The notes beneath the pieces are model-generated. The model was not told where the DNA came from. It searched no databases and was given only the letters and a program-made list of their open reading frames with translations. Shown here piece by piece: positions 1 to 7,783 of a stretch of 18,296 nt of DNA. How positions within the stretch are numbered: the first letter of the stretch is position 1; the number at the start of each line of letters is the position of its first letter. The stretch is from Gammaproteobacteria bacterium (GTDB lineage Bacteria > Pseudomonadota > Gammaproteobacteria > DSM-16500). Where the stretch lies: NCBI GenBank assembly GCA_013287235.1, contig JABDEF010000022.1:1-18296 (forward strand). The letters run 5' to 3'. A program made the position numbers and the translations under genes.

Positions 1-820
1 CCAGTTCATTAAATGCTTCATCGATGATTTCTGTCAAATCTTCGTTGGCCGTTTTATCTAATCCGTGTGCAAAGTGAGACGTGATCTTACTCGACTCAGG
101 AAAGTACAAAAAATTATTCCATCCTTCCAGGCGGCGTGCATTAGACCATAAATAACGAGCAAAAGAATGCGGATGAATTTTTGACGTTAGGTTCCGAAAA
201 GCAAATCCATAATCAATGACCCCTAATTCTTTTTGATTTTTATCATTAATGACAACGATATTGGCGATATGCGTATCAAGATTATTTAAAATAAAACTGG
301 GTCCGCTGATTTCGCCAAAATTGGAAAATTCACCGAATTCAGTTGCCTTTGCAAATTCAGTGTTTAAGTGACGAAGTTGCAGAAAAAAAACTTGCAACCA
401 TTCAAGGGCAGAATTTCTCGATCGTTCGGGATTTTTATGTAATCGTTCTTGTATATCCGTATATAAATCACTACGAAAATGAGGAATAAATTCAGAAACA
501 ACATACACATTATCATCATTTTCTAAAGAAGGGTTAGCGCGCGTTAAAAAAATCTTGGCAGAATGATGAGGAATAATTTTTTGATAAATTTTTCCTGCTA
601 AAAATTCAGAAATATTGTGAACAACTTCCGGATCTTGTTTAATTAATGCTTCTTGCGTATTTCCTTTCTCATCCGTAAACGTATAAAATCCAGTGAAACC
701 GCGACTTTTAACGATGCCTGAGATTTTAGGTCTATGGTATTTCCATGTTTTAACGTAAGGTTCCCCCGTTAAAATTTCGGTGGTTTTGAAAGTTTGCTCA
801 TTCTTGCGATCCATGGTCAT
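1..820 (-). CDS. Kinase-fold-like, effector-like protein, N-terminal part (partial)
   Basis: This open frame starts at ATG 820 and runs off the left edge, with 273 codons visible and no stop. A GAGGGA ribosome binding site lies about 9 bases upstream. The alternative ATG at 814 is less well spaced. There is no signal peptide or membrane segment. Residues 70-92 (EFLAGKIYQ, then a strand-like KIFL) are followed by an EFI strand near 110-112. Further on come D182-x-H184-x-x-N187 and, 16 residues after N187, D203-Y-G205. This order resembles the catalytic loop and metal-binding DFG of kinase-fold enzymes, including HipA/PI-kinase-like folds. From memory, the pattern recalls the N-terminal domain of Legionella LepB and related effector-like proteins; I could not verify this. 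It is co-directional with spoT and separated from it by a gene remnant. The kinase activity and effector role are inference. The frame and start are well supported. Confidence 0.75.
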   Translation of the reverse strand, partial: MTMDRKNEQTFKTTEILTGEPYVKTWKYHRPKISGIVKSRGFTGFYTFTDEKGNTQEALIKQDPEVVHNISEFLAGKIYQKIIPHHSAKIFLTRANPSLENDDNVYVVSEFIPHFRSDLYTDIQERLHKNPERSRNSALEWLQVFFLQLRHLNTEFAKATEFGEFSNFGEISGPSFILNNLDTHIANIVVINDKNQKELGVIDYGFAFRNLTSKIHPHSFARYLWSNARRLEGWNNFLYFPESSKITSHFAHGLDKTANEDLTEIIDEAFNEL

Positions 821-847
821 TTGTGTATGTCCCTCAAAATTTTTTAT

Positions 848-876
848 ATTATGAATTAAATCTTGGCGAATGGCAA
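848..876 (-). promoter_or_regulatory. Sigma70-like promoter for the kinase-like gene
   Basis: On the minus strand TTGCCA (876-871), a 17-base spacer and CATAAT (853-848) lie about 28 bases upstream of the ATG at 820. The boxes match 5/6 and 5/6 of the consensus. This suggests the gene is transcribed on its own rather than from spoT. Confidence 0.5.
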
Positions 877-909
877 TTTAAGCTTTAAAGATATACGTTA
901 AACTCGCTA

Positions 910-1292
910 TCATTGTTTTGTATTGAAATGTTTAAATGCACTTCCTGCATGTGGTTGAATATCAATTCTTGGTCCGGATAGGGTACGCATTTCTTGTGGT
1001 AATTGTCCCTGTTCCTTATTTTTCAGGCACAGGTATAAAAAATGAAAAATCCGACGACACCTGTGACTTGGAGTCGGGCTTATCATCATCTGTTTCTTCA
1101 TCCATGCCATGCTCCATCAATAAAGTCTTTTATACTTTGATAGGAATCTTCATCATCGAAGTTGTCCTCTTGATCGTCCACTAAGCAAATTAAATCACTA
1201 TAATAAATGCGTTGAGGAAAAAAAGTTTTGGCGAGTTTATTTAATACATTTACTTTGGGCGTATTATTCGTAAAATATACTTCCCATTTTAA
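910..1292 (-). pseudogene. Frame-broken remnant of an unknown gene
   Basis: Immediately after the spoT stop, the same minus-strand frame stays open for 64 codons without a start (1292 to the TGA at 1100-1098). It encodes protein-like sequence including FTNNTPKVNVLNKLAKT and IYYSDLICLVDDQEDN. A second frame (ATG 1105 to TAA 1016) continues with an acidic MDEETDDDKPDSKSQ segment. A third frame ends at 910 with GPRIDIQPHAGSAFKHFNTK. The three read naturally end to end as one C-terminal region interrupted by two frameshifts, with its 5' part missing. The FTNN...LVDD pattern is loosely reminiscent of HAD-like proteins, but this is weak. No intact gene is visible on either strand here. Confidence 0.45.
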
Positions 1293-3440
1293 CTAACGAT
1301 GCACCAGTTTTTTCTTTTTCTTCCCCAACGGTTTTAAACGCACCACCCGAATGACATGTTTATTATTGCGAATTTTTTTCAACACACGCGCAAGATGTAC
1401 ACGGTCCCGAACTGTCACCGTCAAGAGCACAGAAAAATCACGTTCATCAAATTCTTCCGCTTTAATATTCACAATATTTGAATCAGCTTCTGAAATGGTG
1501 AGCGCTAAACTCGCTAAACTTCCTCGTTGATTTACAATATCCACCCCTAAATCCACAGGAAAATCCGTTTGAATTTTGTTTTCCCAATGTAATGGTACAT
1601 AATGATCATGATTATGACGGTATTTATCAAGCGCGGGACAAGATTCTATATGTACAATAAGTCCGAGACCTGATTCAATAAAACCCCCGATAGGATCACC
1701 CGGTATTGGGCGACAACACTTTGCGAAGCGTACGACAATGCCTTCGGTCCCTTTAATGACAAGCGGTGTTGCAATCGTGCTTTGTTGCGGTTTATCCGAT
1801 TCACGTTTCGCAAGTTGTTTTGCAACTAGTAATGCGGTTCGGTTGCCGATGCCAATTTCTTCAAATAAATGATTGATCGATTCTAATTTGGCAGCAGAGA
1901 CAATTTCTTGTAATTCTTCGTCAAGAATTTGATTCAAGCTTAATCCAAAAGTATGTAATGATTTTTCGACCAAACGTCTGCCAAGTTCGATGGATTCTTC
2001 GCGTTGTTGTTTTTTTAAATAATGTTTGATGTTACTTCGTGCTTTTCCTGTGACGACAAAACTCAGCCAGACAGGATTAGGTCTTGCCGCACCTGCTGTG
2101 ATGATTTCCACTTGTTGACCATTGACAAGCGGTGTACTTAAGGGTGCAAGACGACGGTCAAGTTTGGCCGCGACACACGTGTTACCAATATCAGAATGAA
2201 TGGCATAAGCAAAATCTACCGGTGTTGCACCCGCAGGCAATTCTAAGATGTTTCCTTTCGGTGTGAACACATACACTTCATCTGGAAATAAATCGGTTTT
2301 GACATTTTCAATAAATTCGAGAGAGTTTCGGGAACTTTTATGCATTTCCAAAACCCCTTTTAACCATTCTTGCGCACGATGTTGTGCATCACTCACGACG
2401 GTTTTTTCAGCTTTATAAAGCCAATGTGCGGAAATTCCATATTCCGCCATTTTGTGCATTTCTTCGGTACGGATTTGCACCTCGATTGGAACACCATAAG
2501 GTCCAAATAAAGTGGTGTGCAGTGATTGATAACCATTGACCTTTGGGATTGCGATATAATCTTTAAATCGCTGTGTAATAGGTTTATACAAATTGTGTAA
2601 AACGCCAAGTACGCGGTAACAGGTATCCACTTTATCGACAATCACACGAAAACCATAACGGTCCATGACTTCGGAAAAAGACAAGTGTTTATCATGCATT
2701 TTTTTATAAACACTATAAAGATGTTTTTCCCGGGAGGTGAGAGAGCGTGCGCGGATATTATGTTTTTTAAACGCGTTTTGAATTTCTTGATCGATCGTTT
2801 CCATCATTTCCTGACGATTACGATTTGATTTATCAACGGCGTCTTTTAAAATGCGATACCGCATAGGATAAAGCGCTGAAAATCCTAAATCTTCAAATTC
2901 AACGCGAAATGCATGCATACCGAGACGATTAGCGATCGGTGCAAAAATTTCTAAGGTTTCTTTTGCAATGCGGCGACGTTTTTTGCGGGGTAAAATGCCG
3001 ATGGTTCGCATATTATGTAATCGATCGGCGAGTTTAATCAAAATGACACGTATATCACGCGCCATGGCCATGACCATTTTTCGAAAATTTTCTGCTTGTG
3101 CTTCTGCGCGTGTTTCAAATTCAATTTGTGTTAACTTGGTGACACCATCGACAAGATCTGCAATTTCTTTTCCGAATCGGGCGACAAGATCGGATTTTTC
3201 GATATAGGTATCTTCAATCACATCGTGTAAAATTGCAGCAATGAGGGTAGGCGGATCCATGTGCATTTCGGCTAAAATTTTTGCAACTGCCAGAGGATGC
3301 GTGATATAAGGCTCCCCCGTATGTCTTCTTTGACCTTCATGGGCAGTTTTTGCGAGTTCGTACGCATCTCGGATAACAGAAAGCTCTGATTCGTCGAGAT
3401 ATTGTACTAATGCATGATGTAAATCTTCAAAATCATCCAA
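1293..3440 (-). CDS. spoT: Bifunctional (p)ppGpp synthetase/hydrolase SpoT
   Basis: RelA/SpoT homologue of 715 residues that makes and degrades the stringent-response alarmone in the cytoplasm. The N-terminal HD hydrolase domain is intact, with H48 in ITHP, H72-D73 in HDVIEDT and LADRLHNMR at 137-145. The synthetase domain (about 235-345) has RFKD at 291-294, the RxKD version typical of bifunctional enzymes, where RelA-type synthetases have ExDD. A TGS domain follows at about 385-450 (DEVYVFTPKG). A conserved CCRPIPGDPI segment and a C-terminal ACT domain (about 640-712) complete the family architecture. The start is TTG at 3440. GAGGA lies 7 bases upstream, and the N-terminus aligns with E. 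coli SpoT, whereas the next in-frame ATG would delete hydrolase residues. It is separated from rpoZ. A TATAAT at 3489-3484 on the minus strand could serve as its own -10, but no good -35 is seen. Confidence 0.97.
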   Translation of the reverse strand: MDDFEDLHHALVQYLDESELSVIRDAYELAKTAHEGQRRHTGEPYITHPLAVAKILAEMHMDPPTLIAAILHDVIEDTYIEKSDLVARFGKEIADLVDGVTKLTQIEFETRAEAQAENFRKMVMAMARDIRVILIKLADRLHNMRTIGILPRKKRRRIAKETLEIFAPIANRLGMHAFRVEFEDLGFSALYPMRYRILKDAVDKSNRNRQEMMETIDQEIQNAFKKHNIRARSLTSREKHLYSVYKKMHDKHLSFSEVMDRYGFRVIVDKVDTCYRVLGVLHNLYKPITQRFKDYIAIPKVNGYQSLHTTLFGPYGVPIEVQIRTEEMHKMAEYGISAHWLYKAEKTVVSDAQHRAQEWLKGVLEMHKSSRNSLEFIENVKTDLFPDEVYVFTPKGNILELPAGATPVDFAYAIHSDIGNTCVAAKLDRRLAPLSTPLVNGQQVEIITAGAARPNPVWLSFVVTGKARSNIKHYLKKQQREESIELGRRLVEKSLHTFGLSLNQILDEELQEIVSAAKLESINHLFEEIGIGNRTALLVAKQLAKRESDKPQQSTIATPLVIKGTEGIVVRFAKCCRPIPGDPIGGFIESGLGLIVHIESCPALDKYRHNHDHYVPLHWENKIQTDFPVDLGVDIVNQRGSLASLALTISEADSNIVNIKAEEFDERDFSVLLTVTVRDRVHLARVLKKIRNNKHVIRVVRLKPLGKKKKKLVHR

Positions 3441-3496
3441 AGGGGGATCCTCGGTATCTCAAAAAATTAGGTGGATTACTTTAATTATATACCTGG

Positions 3497-3521
3497 ATGC
3501 CAGCTTAAAGCATGCTGGCAT
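3497..3521. repeat. TGTCAT-type palindromic element, copy 1 (half degenerate)
   Basis: Perfect 8-base arms ATGCCAGC (3497-3504) and GCTGGCAT (3514-3521) enclose a 9-base loop. Read on the minus strand, the element begins TGTCATGCCAGC and matches copy 2 (5561-5599) across about 29 bases with only a few substitutions and no gap. The stop codon and last residues of the sulfotransferase-like gene lie inside it. Confidence 0.75.
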
Positions 3522-4563
3522 GACAGAATTTTATTCGTAGGCAATAAATCTTTTTTTTGGCTTTTTTAAGACGTCGTTTTTTCTGTAACATATAATTTAT
3601 CTTATAAAAGGGTGAAGTGACTTTCCAAATAAGGGATTCTTTTATATTGCGTATTTCCCCTTTTAATTCTTTCTGCTTTTTTAAAAGCTTATCTAAATAC
3701 ACATAGAGTGGATATATATGGTTTAATTCCGTTTGAATGTCTTGCCAGCTGTTCGTAAATTCTAGGTCTTTCAAGAAAATTTCGTCACGCGCAAGTTTCA
3801 TAAATAACTGATATGCTTTAAGACATAAAGGAAAAGCTAAAATCGTGGGATGTAATACTAAATCCTCGTCCGTATAACGATTATGTTGAATGCGTTCATT
3901 CAAAAATCCTTTCACGAAAATATCTATTTCTTGTGGATTGACTGAGAGATTAAAATGATTTTTGATACGTAAAATTTCATGCTGTGGATTTTGCATCATC
4001 AAGTCATAACTGACAAAAATAGTATTGCGATGATAAGTCTCGGAAACGGCAGATAACATATGTATTAACCATAGTAATACACTCAACTCAAGATCCAATC
4101 CTGAGAGGCGACTAAAGGAGCTCGCACTGGATAGTGGATTTCGGACAGCAATGATGTAGTGATCTTTGAGGCGTAATGTTTCAAAAATTGACTGCCAGAA
4201 AGGTAAAATTTTTGCAACACCCGGATCTTTAAATGCAAAATGCGATCGCTCTTTGAAACGATCATTTAATAATGCGATGCTTGAATTTTTAATATCATCG
4301 AATGCGGGATTTTTATAGGCGTTTTTATCAATGAACAAAATACTTCGTTTGGGTTCGTTGAGAGTCGCGTGGAGTTTTTGATGAATATCATATACGATTT
4401 CTTCATCTTCAAAAAATCCTGTGGGATTCCAGTTATCATTTGGTGGTTTTAATTTTTCTCCAAGATCAATAGAAAGGGTTTTTAAACTTCTTGCGATGAC
4501 ACTCGTCCCACAACGTAAAAATCCTAAAATGACGTAAATGTTTTTGTTCGCATGATCTTTCAT
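3505..4563 (-). CDS. Sulfotransferase-like protein
   Basis: Cytoplasmic protein of 352 residues resembling PAPS-dependent sulfotransferases that modify glycans. The 5'-phosphosulfate-binding loop is GFLRCGTSVIARSL (14-27). NPTGFFEDEEIV follows at 46-57 and FKDP at 111-114. The 3'-phosphate-binding segment is VRNPLSSASSFSR (140-152), with R141 and a serine in the expected places. Near the C-terminus SLIWKVTSPFY is a motif I associate with tails of bacterial glycosyltransferases and sulfotransferases. The protein ends in a very lysine-rich stretch. Its last codons (CHASML) come from a palindromic repeat. It is divergent from the glycosyltransferase at 4650, with 86 bases between starts and overlapping -10 boxes, and lies 64 bases upstream of spoT on the same strand. 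The acceptor is unknown. LPS or another surface glycan is inferred from the partner gene. Confidence 0.8.
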   Translation of the reverse strand: MKDHANKNIYVILGFLRCGTSVIARSLKTLSIDLGEKLKPPNDNWNPTGFFEDEEIVYDIHQKLHATLNEPKRSILFIDKNAYKNPAFDDIKNSSIALLNDRFKERSHFAFKDPGVAKILPFWQSIFETLRLKDHYIIAVRNPLSSASSFSRLSGLDLELSVLLWLIHMLSAVSETYHRNTIFVSYDLMMQNPQHEILRIKNHFNLSVNPQEIDIFVKGFLNERIQHNRYTDEDLVLHPTILAFPLCLKAYQLFMKLARDEIFLKDLEFTNSWQDIQTELNHIYPLYVYLDKLLKKQKELKGEIRNIKESLIWKVTSPFYKINYMLQKKRRLKKAKKKIYCLRIKFCHASML

Positions 4564-4581
4564 GAGAAAATAGGGCCTTTT

Positions 4582-4610
4582 TTGACAAAAACTGGATGGT
4601 CCATTATACT
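4582..4610 (+). promoter_or_regulatory. Strong sigma70-like promoter for the glycosyltransferase, overlapping a divergent -10
   Basis: TTGACA (4582-4587), a 17-base spacer and TATACT (4605-4610) lie 39 bases upstream of the ATG at 4650. On the opposite strand a perfect TATAAT (4608-4603) sits within the same bases and could drive the sulfotransferase-like gene (start 4563), with a poor -35. The two -10 boxes overlap by 4 bases, so the promoters should compete. Confidence 0.75.
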
Positions 4611-4649
4611 CGAGCTGTTAGCATAAAGAAAATGACTTAAGACATATAA

Positions 4650-5594
4650 ATGAAAGCGCATCCTCTTATCACGATTGTTATCCCTGCTTATAATTATGGA
4701 TATTGCATACATAATGCTTTAGAGTCCATACGAGAGCAACAAGATCCGCATCTTGAAACGATAGTTATCGATGATGGCTCAAAGGATCATACAGCGGATG
4801 TAATACGGTCATTTCAAATGACAAATCCTTCATTTCATCTCCTTTATCAATATCAAGAAAACAAAGGTGCGGGTAGTGCACGGAATGCGGGAGTGAAATT
4901 GGCAAGTGGCGAGTATATTCTAATGTTAGATGCAGATGATTATTTATTACCGAATTCATTAGCATCATTTCGCCGTGCGATTCGCCAATATCCGGAAGCG
5001 AGGGTGATTATGGGAGGGCATATGTCGAGAGGTCAACAAGGAATAATAAAAAAATATCCTTTTAAAAAAAAATTAACACATTCGCATATGACTAATTTTT
5101 TATATTATTTACGAAAAAAAATTTCACTTATCCCAGGTGCAATTTTGTATCGGAAAAACGTATTTAGTTTAATTTCCTATCCTGAAACAATTAAAAATGC
5201 GGAAGACCAAAGTGTTTTTTGCCAAATATTAGCAACACAAACCTGTGTCTCTATCGAAGAGCTTGTTGTGATGCAAAATAAACATAGTGATAGTTTACGC
5301 CATCATTTTGCCTTTCATCAAAATGCCGGGCTGGATATTGTGGATCTCGTTTTTGATAAAAAAATCATACCTAAAGAATTTTTTAAATATCGTAAAGAAT
5401 ATATGTCATTGCGTTATCTTTCCCTCGCGAGAATCGCCTTTCAACATAAGGCGATGACTGATGTCATTAATTATTACGAGCAAGCGATTAAAGTGTTCCC
5501 CCGGCACCTTTTGAAGGTTAACTATTTTAAAAAATATATCATTGCGCGTTTTTTGAAAAACATTGTCATGCCAGCTAAGAGAATGCTGACATGA
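4650..5594 (+). CDS. Family 2 (GT-A) glycosyltransferase
   Basis: A 314-residue nucleotide-sugar-dependent glycosyltransferase. The N-terminus ITIVIPAYNYG is followed by the nucleotide-binding DDGS at 41-44. The metal-binding DADD lies at 94-97, within GEYILMLDADDY. A probable catalytic acidic pair E185-D186 sits in NAEDQSVF. There is no signal peptide; basic and hydrophobic C-terminal helices suggest peripheral membrane association. The gene has its own strong promoter and a weak ribosome binding site. It is paired divergently with a sulfotransferase-like gene, which suggests a two-gene surface-glycan modification cassette. The last 12 residues (about 303-314, KNIVMPAKRMLT) are encoded by a palindromic repeat that also supplies the TGA stop, so the native C-terminus may have been replaced. 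The sugar and acceptor cannot be told from sequence. Confidence 0.92.
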   Translation: MKAHPLITIVIPAYNYGYCIHNALESIREQQDPHLETIVIDDGSKDHTADVIRSFQMTNPSFHLLYQYQENKGAGSARNAGVKLASGEYILMLDADDYLLPNSLASFRRAIRQYPEARVIMGGHMSRGQQGIIKKYPFKKKLTHSHMTNFLYYLRKKISLIPGAILYRKNVFSLISYPETIKNAEDQSVFCQILATQTCVSIEELVVMQNKHSDSLRHHFAFHQNAGLDIVDLVFDKKIIPKEFFKYRKEYMSLRYLSLARIAFQHKAMTDVINYYEQAIKVFPRHLLKVNYFKKYIIARFLKNIVMPAKRMLT

Positions 5595-5599
5595 CAATG
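5561..5599. repeat. TGTCAT-type palindromic element, copy 2
   Basis: Arms of 15 bases, CATTGTCATGCCAGC (5561-5575) and GCTGACATGACAATG (5585-5599), match at 14 of 15 positions around a 9-base loop. The element covers the 3' end of the glycosyltransferase, whose TGA is at 5592-5594. It lies just before the convergent rpoZ stop at 5622, so it may also act as a hairpin between the two transcripts. Confidence 0.85.
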
Positions 5600-5621
5600 G
5601 TCGGTTATATTTTATTCCGAT

Positions 5622-5921
5622 TCAGCCATGCGATTCGTGGTTTTCTTCGGGAGATGAGGATTCATCTTCTGATTCGGGTTGCGTATGACTGATAGGCGGG
5701 GGTGGTGAAGGAACCATGTCTATTTCATGTGCATCACTAAAATCCGTATGGCCGGTCGCAATTTCTCGAAGAGCCACCACTGTTGCTTTATCATTTTCCC
5801 AAGGGACGGTAGGATCGACGCTACCTCGCATCAGTTGGCGTGCACGCTTTGCAGCAAGTAAAACCAATTCAAAACGGTTTGCGACGTGATCTAAACAATC
5901 TTCGACAGTGATGCGGGCCAT
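5622..5921 (-). CDS. rpoZ: RNA polymerase omega subunit
   Basis: Small subunit of RNA polymerase that binds beta-prime and helps assemble the enzyme. In E. coli it forms part of a ppGpp site. Of 99 residues, the first 60 match the family closely: [20 protein letters not shown], the AAKRARQL helix, then [16 protein letters not shown]. The rest is a low-complexity tail rich in Pro, Ser and Glu, longer than in the 91-residue E. coli protein and probably disordered. AGAGGA lies 8 bases before the ATG. Normally omega sits between gmk and spoT. Here it is monocistronic, cut off from gmk by the 6091-7761 gene and from spoT by the glycosyltransferase/sulfotransferase pair. Confidence 0.96.
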   Translation of the reverse strand: MARITVEDCLDHVANRFELVLLAAKRARQLMRGSVDPTVPWENDKATVVALREIATGHTDFSDAHEIDMVPSPPPPISHTQPESEDESSSPEENHESHG

Positions 5922-5947
5922 GCATATTATCCTCTGAAAAACAGAAC

Positions 5948-5976
5948 ATTATATGAATTTTATATGGTTGAATCAA
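5948..5976 (-). promoter_or_regulatory. Sigma70-like promoter of rpoZ
   Basis: On the minus strand TTGATT (5976-5971), a 17-base spacer and a perfect TATAAT (5953-5948) lie 26 bases upstream of the rpoZ ATG. This fits rpoZ having an independent promoter after separation from gmk. Confidence 0.65.
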
Positions 5977-6026
5977 TCACTATTGGCTTCCAATGCTGGT
6001 TAAAAATTCATCAAAATAAAAAAAAC

Positions 6027-6056
6027 TGTACAAATTTAATGAAATATTGCTATAAT
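6027..6056 (+). promoter_or_regulatory. Extended -10 promoter of the coiled-coil protein gene
   Basis: TATAAT at 6051-6056 is preceded by TGC (extended -10). An imperfect TGTACA -35 (6027-6032) lies 18 bases before it. GAGGG at 6078-6082 is 8 bases before the ATG at 6091. The surrounding sequence is very AT-rich. Confidence 0.6.
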
Positions 6057-6090
6057 TGTTTTTATTTTTATCATATCGAGGGTATATTTT

Positions 6091-7761
6091 ATGCAACCAA
6101 GAGTAGAAGACCTTAAAAAAGAGGAAAGTTTTGAGTCTTATTATAAACAATTGACTGAAAAATATGATCAATTAATTAACTTTACAAAGCAAAACTCTAC
6201 CCTGTTAGAGCAGCTTAAGGTGGTGGAAGAATTAAAGCCGGCTGAAGAAGCTTCTTTAAAAGAATTGGATGTTTATTTCGAACAGTTCAAGCAGTTATTG
6301 TCAGAAATTGAAAAATATTGTATTACACAACTCGAAGAAGCGCAGAAAACTGACATAGCTAAGGAATATAAAAAATGGTTTGATTTAGCATATGATGAGG
6401 CAATTGAAAAGAAAGATAAAGAAAACATGAGTAATCAAATAAAAAAAGAAACAGGCGTAACGCCTGATCAGAAGGAAGTGAACAGTAAATATGACGCGTT
6501 TAAGGAAGCACGAGCAAAATGGGAGTTAAAAGAGATGATTTTGCAAGGCCGTTCTCTTAATTCTTCTATTCAATCTGGGTCTGTCACTCGGGATCTTCAA
6601 GCTGATGCAGCTGCGGAACATTATCGTATTTGGTATGATATAAGGTCTCGTTTTGAACGTGTGGATCCTTCCGAAATTGTCATTAACAACACGAACGATT
6701 TCAAAAATGATGCTCCCCCAAATAGTATCAATTTTTATAAGGAGCTGAAGGCCGTAGGTATTAAGGGAGGTCAAAAAATTTTATTGAGTTCGATTCCTGG
6801 CTGGGTAAAATGTATAAGCGAGAGCGAGTCTTTTTTAGATGAATGGAAACAAAATTTTAAATCAATGGGTAATCTCGCAAACGAAAAACAACTTTATGAT
6901 ATTATAAAGATGCTTGGTGATCTTCAAGGATTAGTTACTACTTTAAATGCTTATGGTGAAGCACGTAGTAAAGATTTATACTGCATGATGGAAGTAAGAC
7001 TTCAACTTTTAATACAGTTTTTAAAAAGTATAAGTATAAAAGGTAAAAAAGATCCGATAAATGCCGCAGATCTTATGCTCAACCTCAACCGTATCGAAAA
7101 TGCATATAATGAATGGGAAAAGCTAGAGGAAAATCAGAAAATAGTAAGCGTTCCTCAAAGCCTTTTCGATGAATTACAACAGTATGAGATAGAGGTCGCT
7201 AACCTTGTTAGGGCCAATCCTGCTCATAAAAGTTTATCACAATATCATAAAATCCTTGTTGACCGGATTAAAAAAGACAACTCAGGCATCAGGGTAAATC
7301 CAACAGGCCAGTTGATACCAGAATTAGCTGCATTGAGTAGTCCAACTCATCCCACTATATTTTGGAGTCATAAAAGAGGTGTGCCATTATCATCCCCCTT
7401 CACTCCCGTCACCTCCTTCATTCCCTTCACTCCCTTCACCCTCTCCAGTGGGAAACTAACATCGGATACTCATAAAAGAGGGGGCAGTTTACCTAATTCA
7501 ACCGCAACACCTCGCGATCAAGGTCAAACACGTGAAAGAAGAAGTGACAGCGCTCCCGTATCGCCTCCTTTGATTGGAAGTTCAACCCCTTTGACCCCAA
7601 CAGGCGGTCAAGTTGGTAGCAACGTACCACAATCTCCTACTCCGCAACAAATCCCGTCACGAGGGATAACAAGGCTATTCAGTCAAACTAGACTGATGTT
7701 GCGCGGTAACCCATCCAGCACCTCTACTGTGAATAAAAAATCAAGTACCAGTGGTACCTAA
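6091..7761 (+). CDS. Unrecognised coiled-coil protein with Pro/Ser/Thr-rich tail
   Basis: I do not recognise this 556-residue protein. It has a good ribosome binding site and its own promoter, so it is very likely expressed. Residues 1-150 and about 320-400 are charged and helical with heptad-like spacing (for example QLTEKYDQLINFTKQ), consistent with coiled coils. No signal peptide or transmembrane segment is seen. From about residue 415 the composition changes abruptly to Pro, Ser, Thr and Gly. The tail contains a tandem Pro-Phe-Thr tripeptide repeat at 436-450, bracketed by two HKRG motifs (427-430 and 461-464), and is probably disordered. It lies between gmk and rpoZ, which are normally adjacent, so it was inserted into a conserved locus. 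The architecture is common among secreted effectors of intracellular gammaproteobacteria, but that role is inference. A structural role is equally possible. Confidence 0.85.
   Translation: MQPRVEDLKKEESFESYYKQLTEKYDQLINFTKQNSTLLEQLKVVEELKPAEEASLKELDVYFEQFKQLLSEIEKYCITQLEEAQKTDIAKEYKKWFDLAYDEAIEKKDKENMSNQIKKETGVTPDQKEVNSKYDAFKEARAKWELKEMILQGRSLNSSIQSGSVTRDLQADAAAEHYRIWYDIRSRFERVDPSEIVINNTNDFKNDAPPNSINFYKELKAVGIKGGQKILLSSIPGWVKCISESESFLDEWKQNFKSMGNLANEKQLYDIIKMLGDLQGLVTTLNAYGEARSKDLYCMMEVRLQLLIQFLKSISIKGKKDPINAADLMLNLNRIENAYNEWEKLEENQKIVSVPQSLFDELQQYEIEVANLVRANPAHKSLSQYHKILVDRIKKDNSGIRVNPTGQLIPELAALSSPTHPTIFWSHKRGVPLSSPFTPVTSFIPFTPFTLSSGKLTSDTHKRGGSLPNSTATPRDQGQTRERRSDSAPVSPPLIGSSTPLTPTGGQVGSNVPQSPTPQQIPSRGITRLFSQTRLMLRGNPSSTSTVNKKSSTSGT
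7396..7440 (+). repeat. Five-copy 9-base tandem repeat encoding Pro-Phe-Thr
   Basis: Five contiguous in-frame 9-base units approximating CCCTTCACT/C run from 7396 to 7440 (PFT, PVT, SFI, PFT, PFT). The coding strand is almost purely pyrimidine across this tract. The unit is a multiple of three, so copy-number change would keep the frame. Confidence 0.8.
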
Positions 7762-7783
7762 ATATTGCGTAATTAAGTCCTGA

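Noticed and set aside
936..1184. 82-codon plus-strand open frame with hydrophobic C-terminus
   Set aside because: It is antisense to the multi-frame remnant, has no ribosome binding site, and its composition looks like a reverse-strand shadow.
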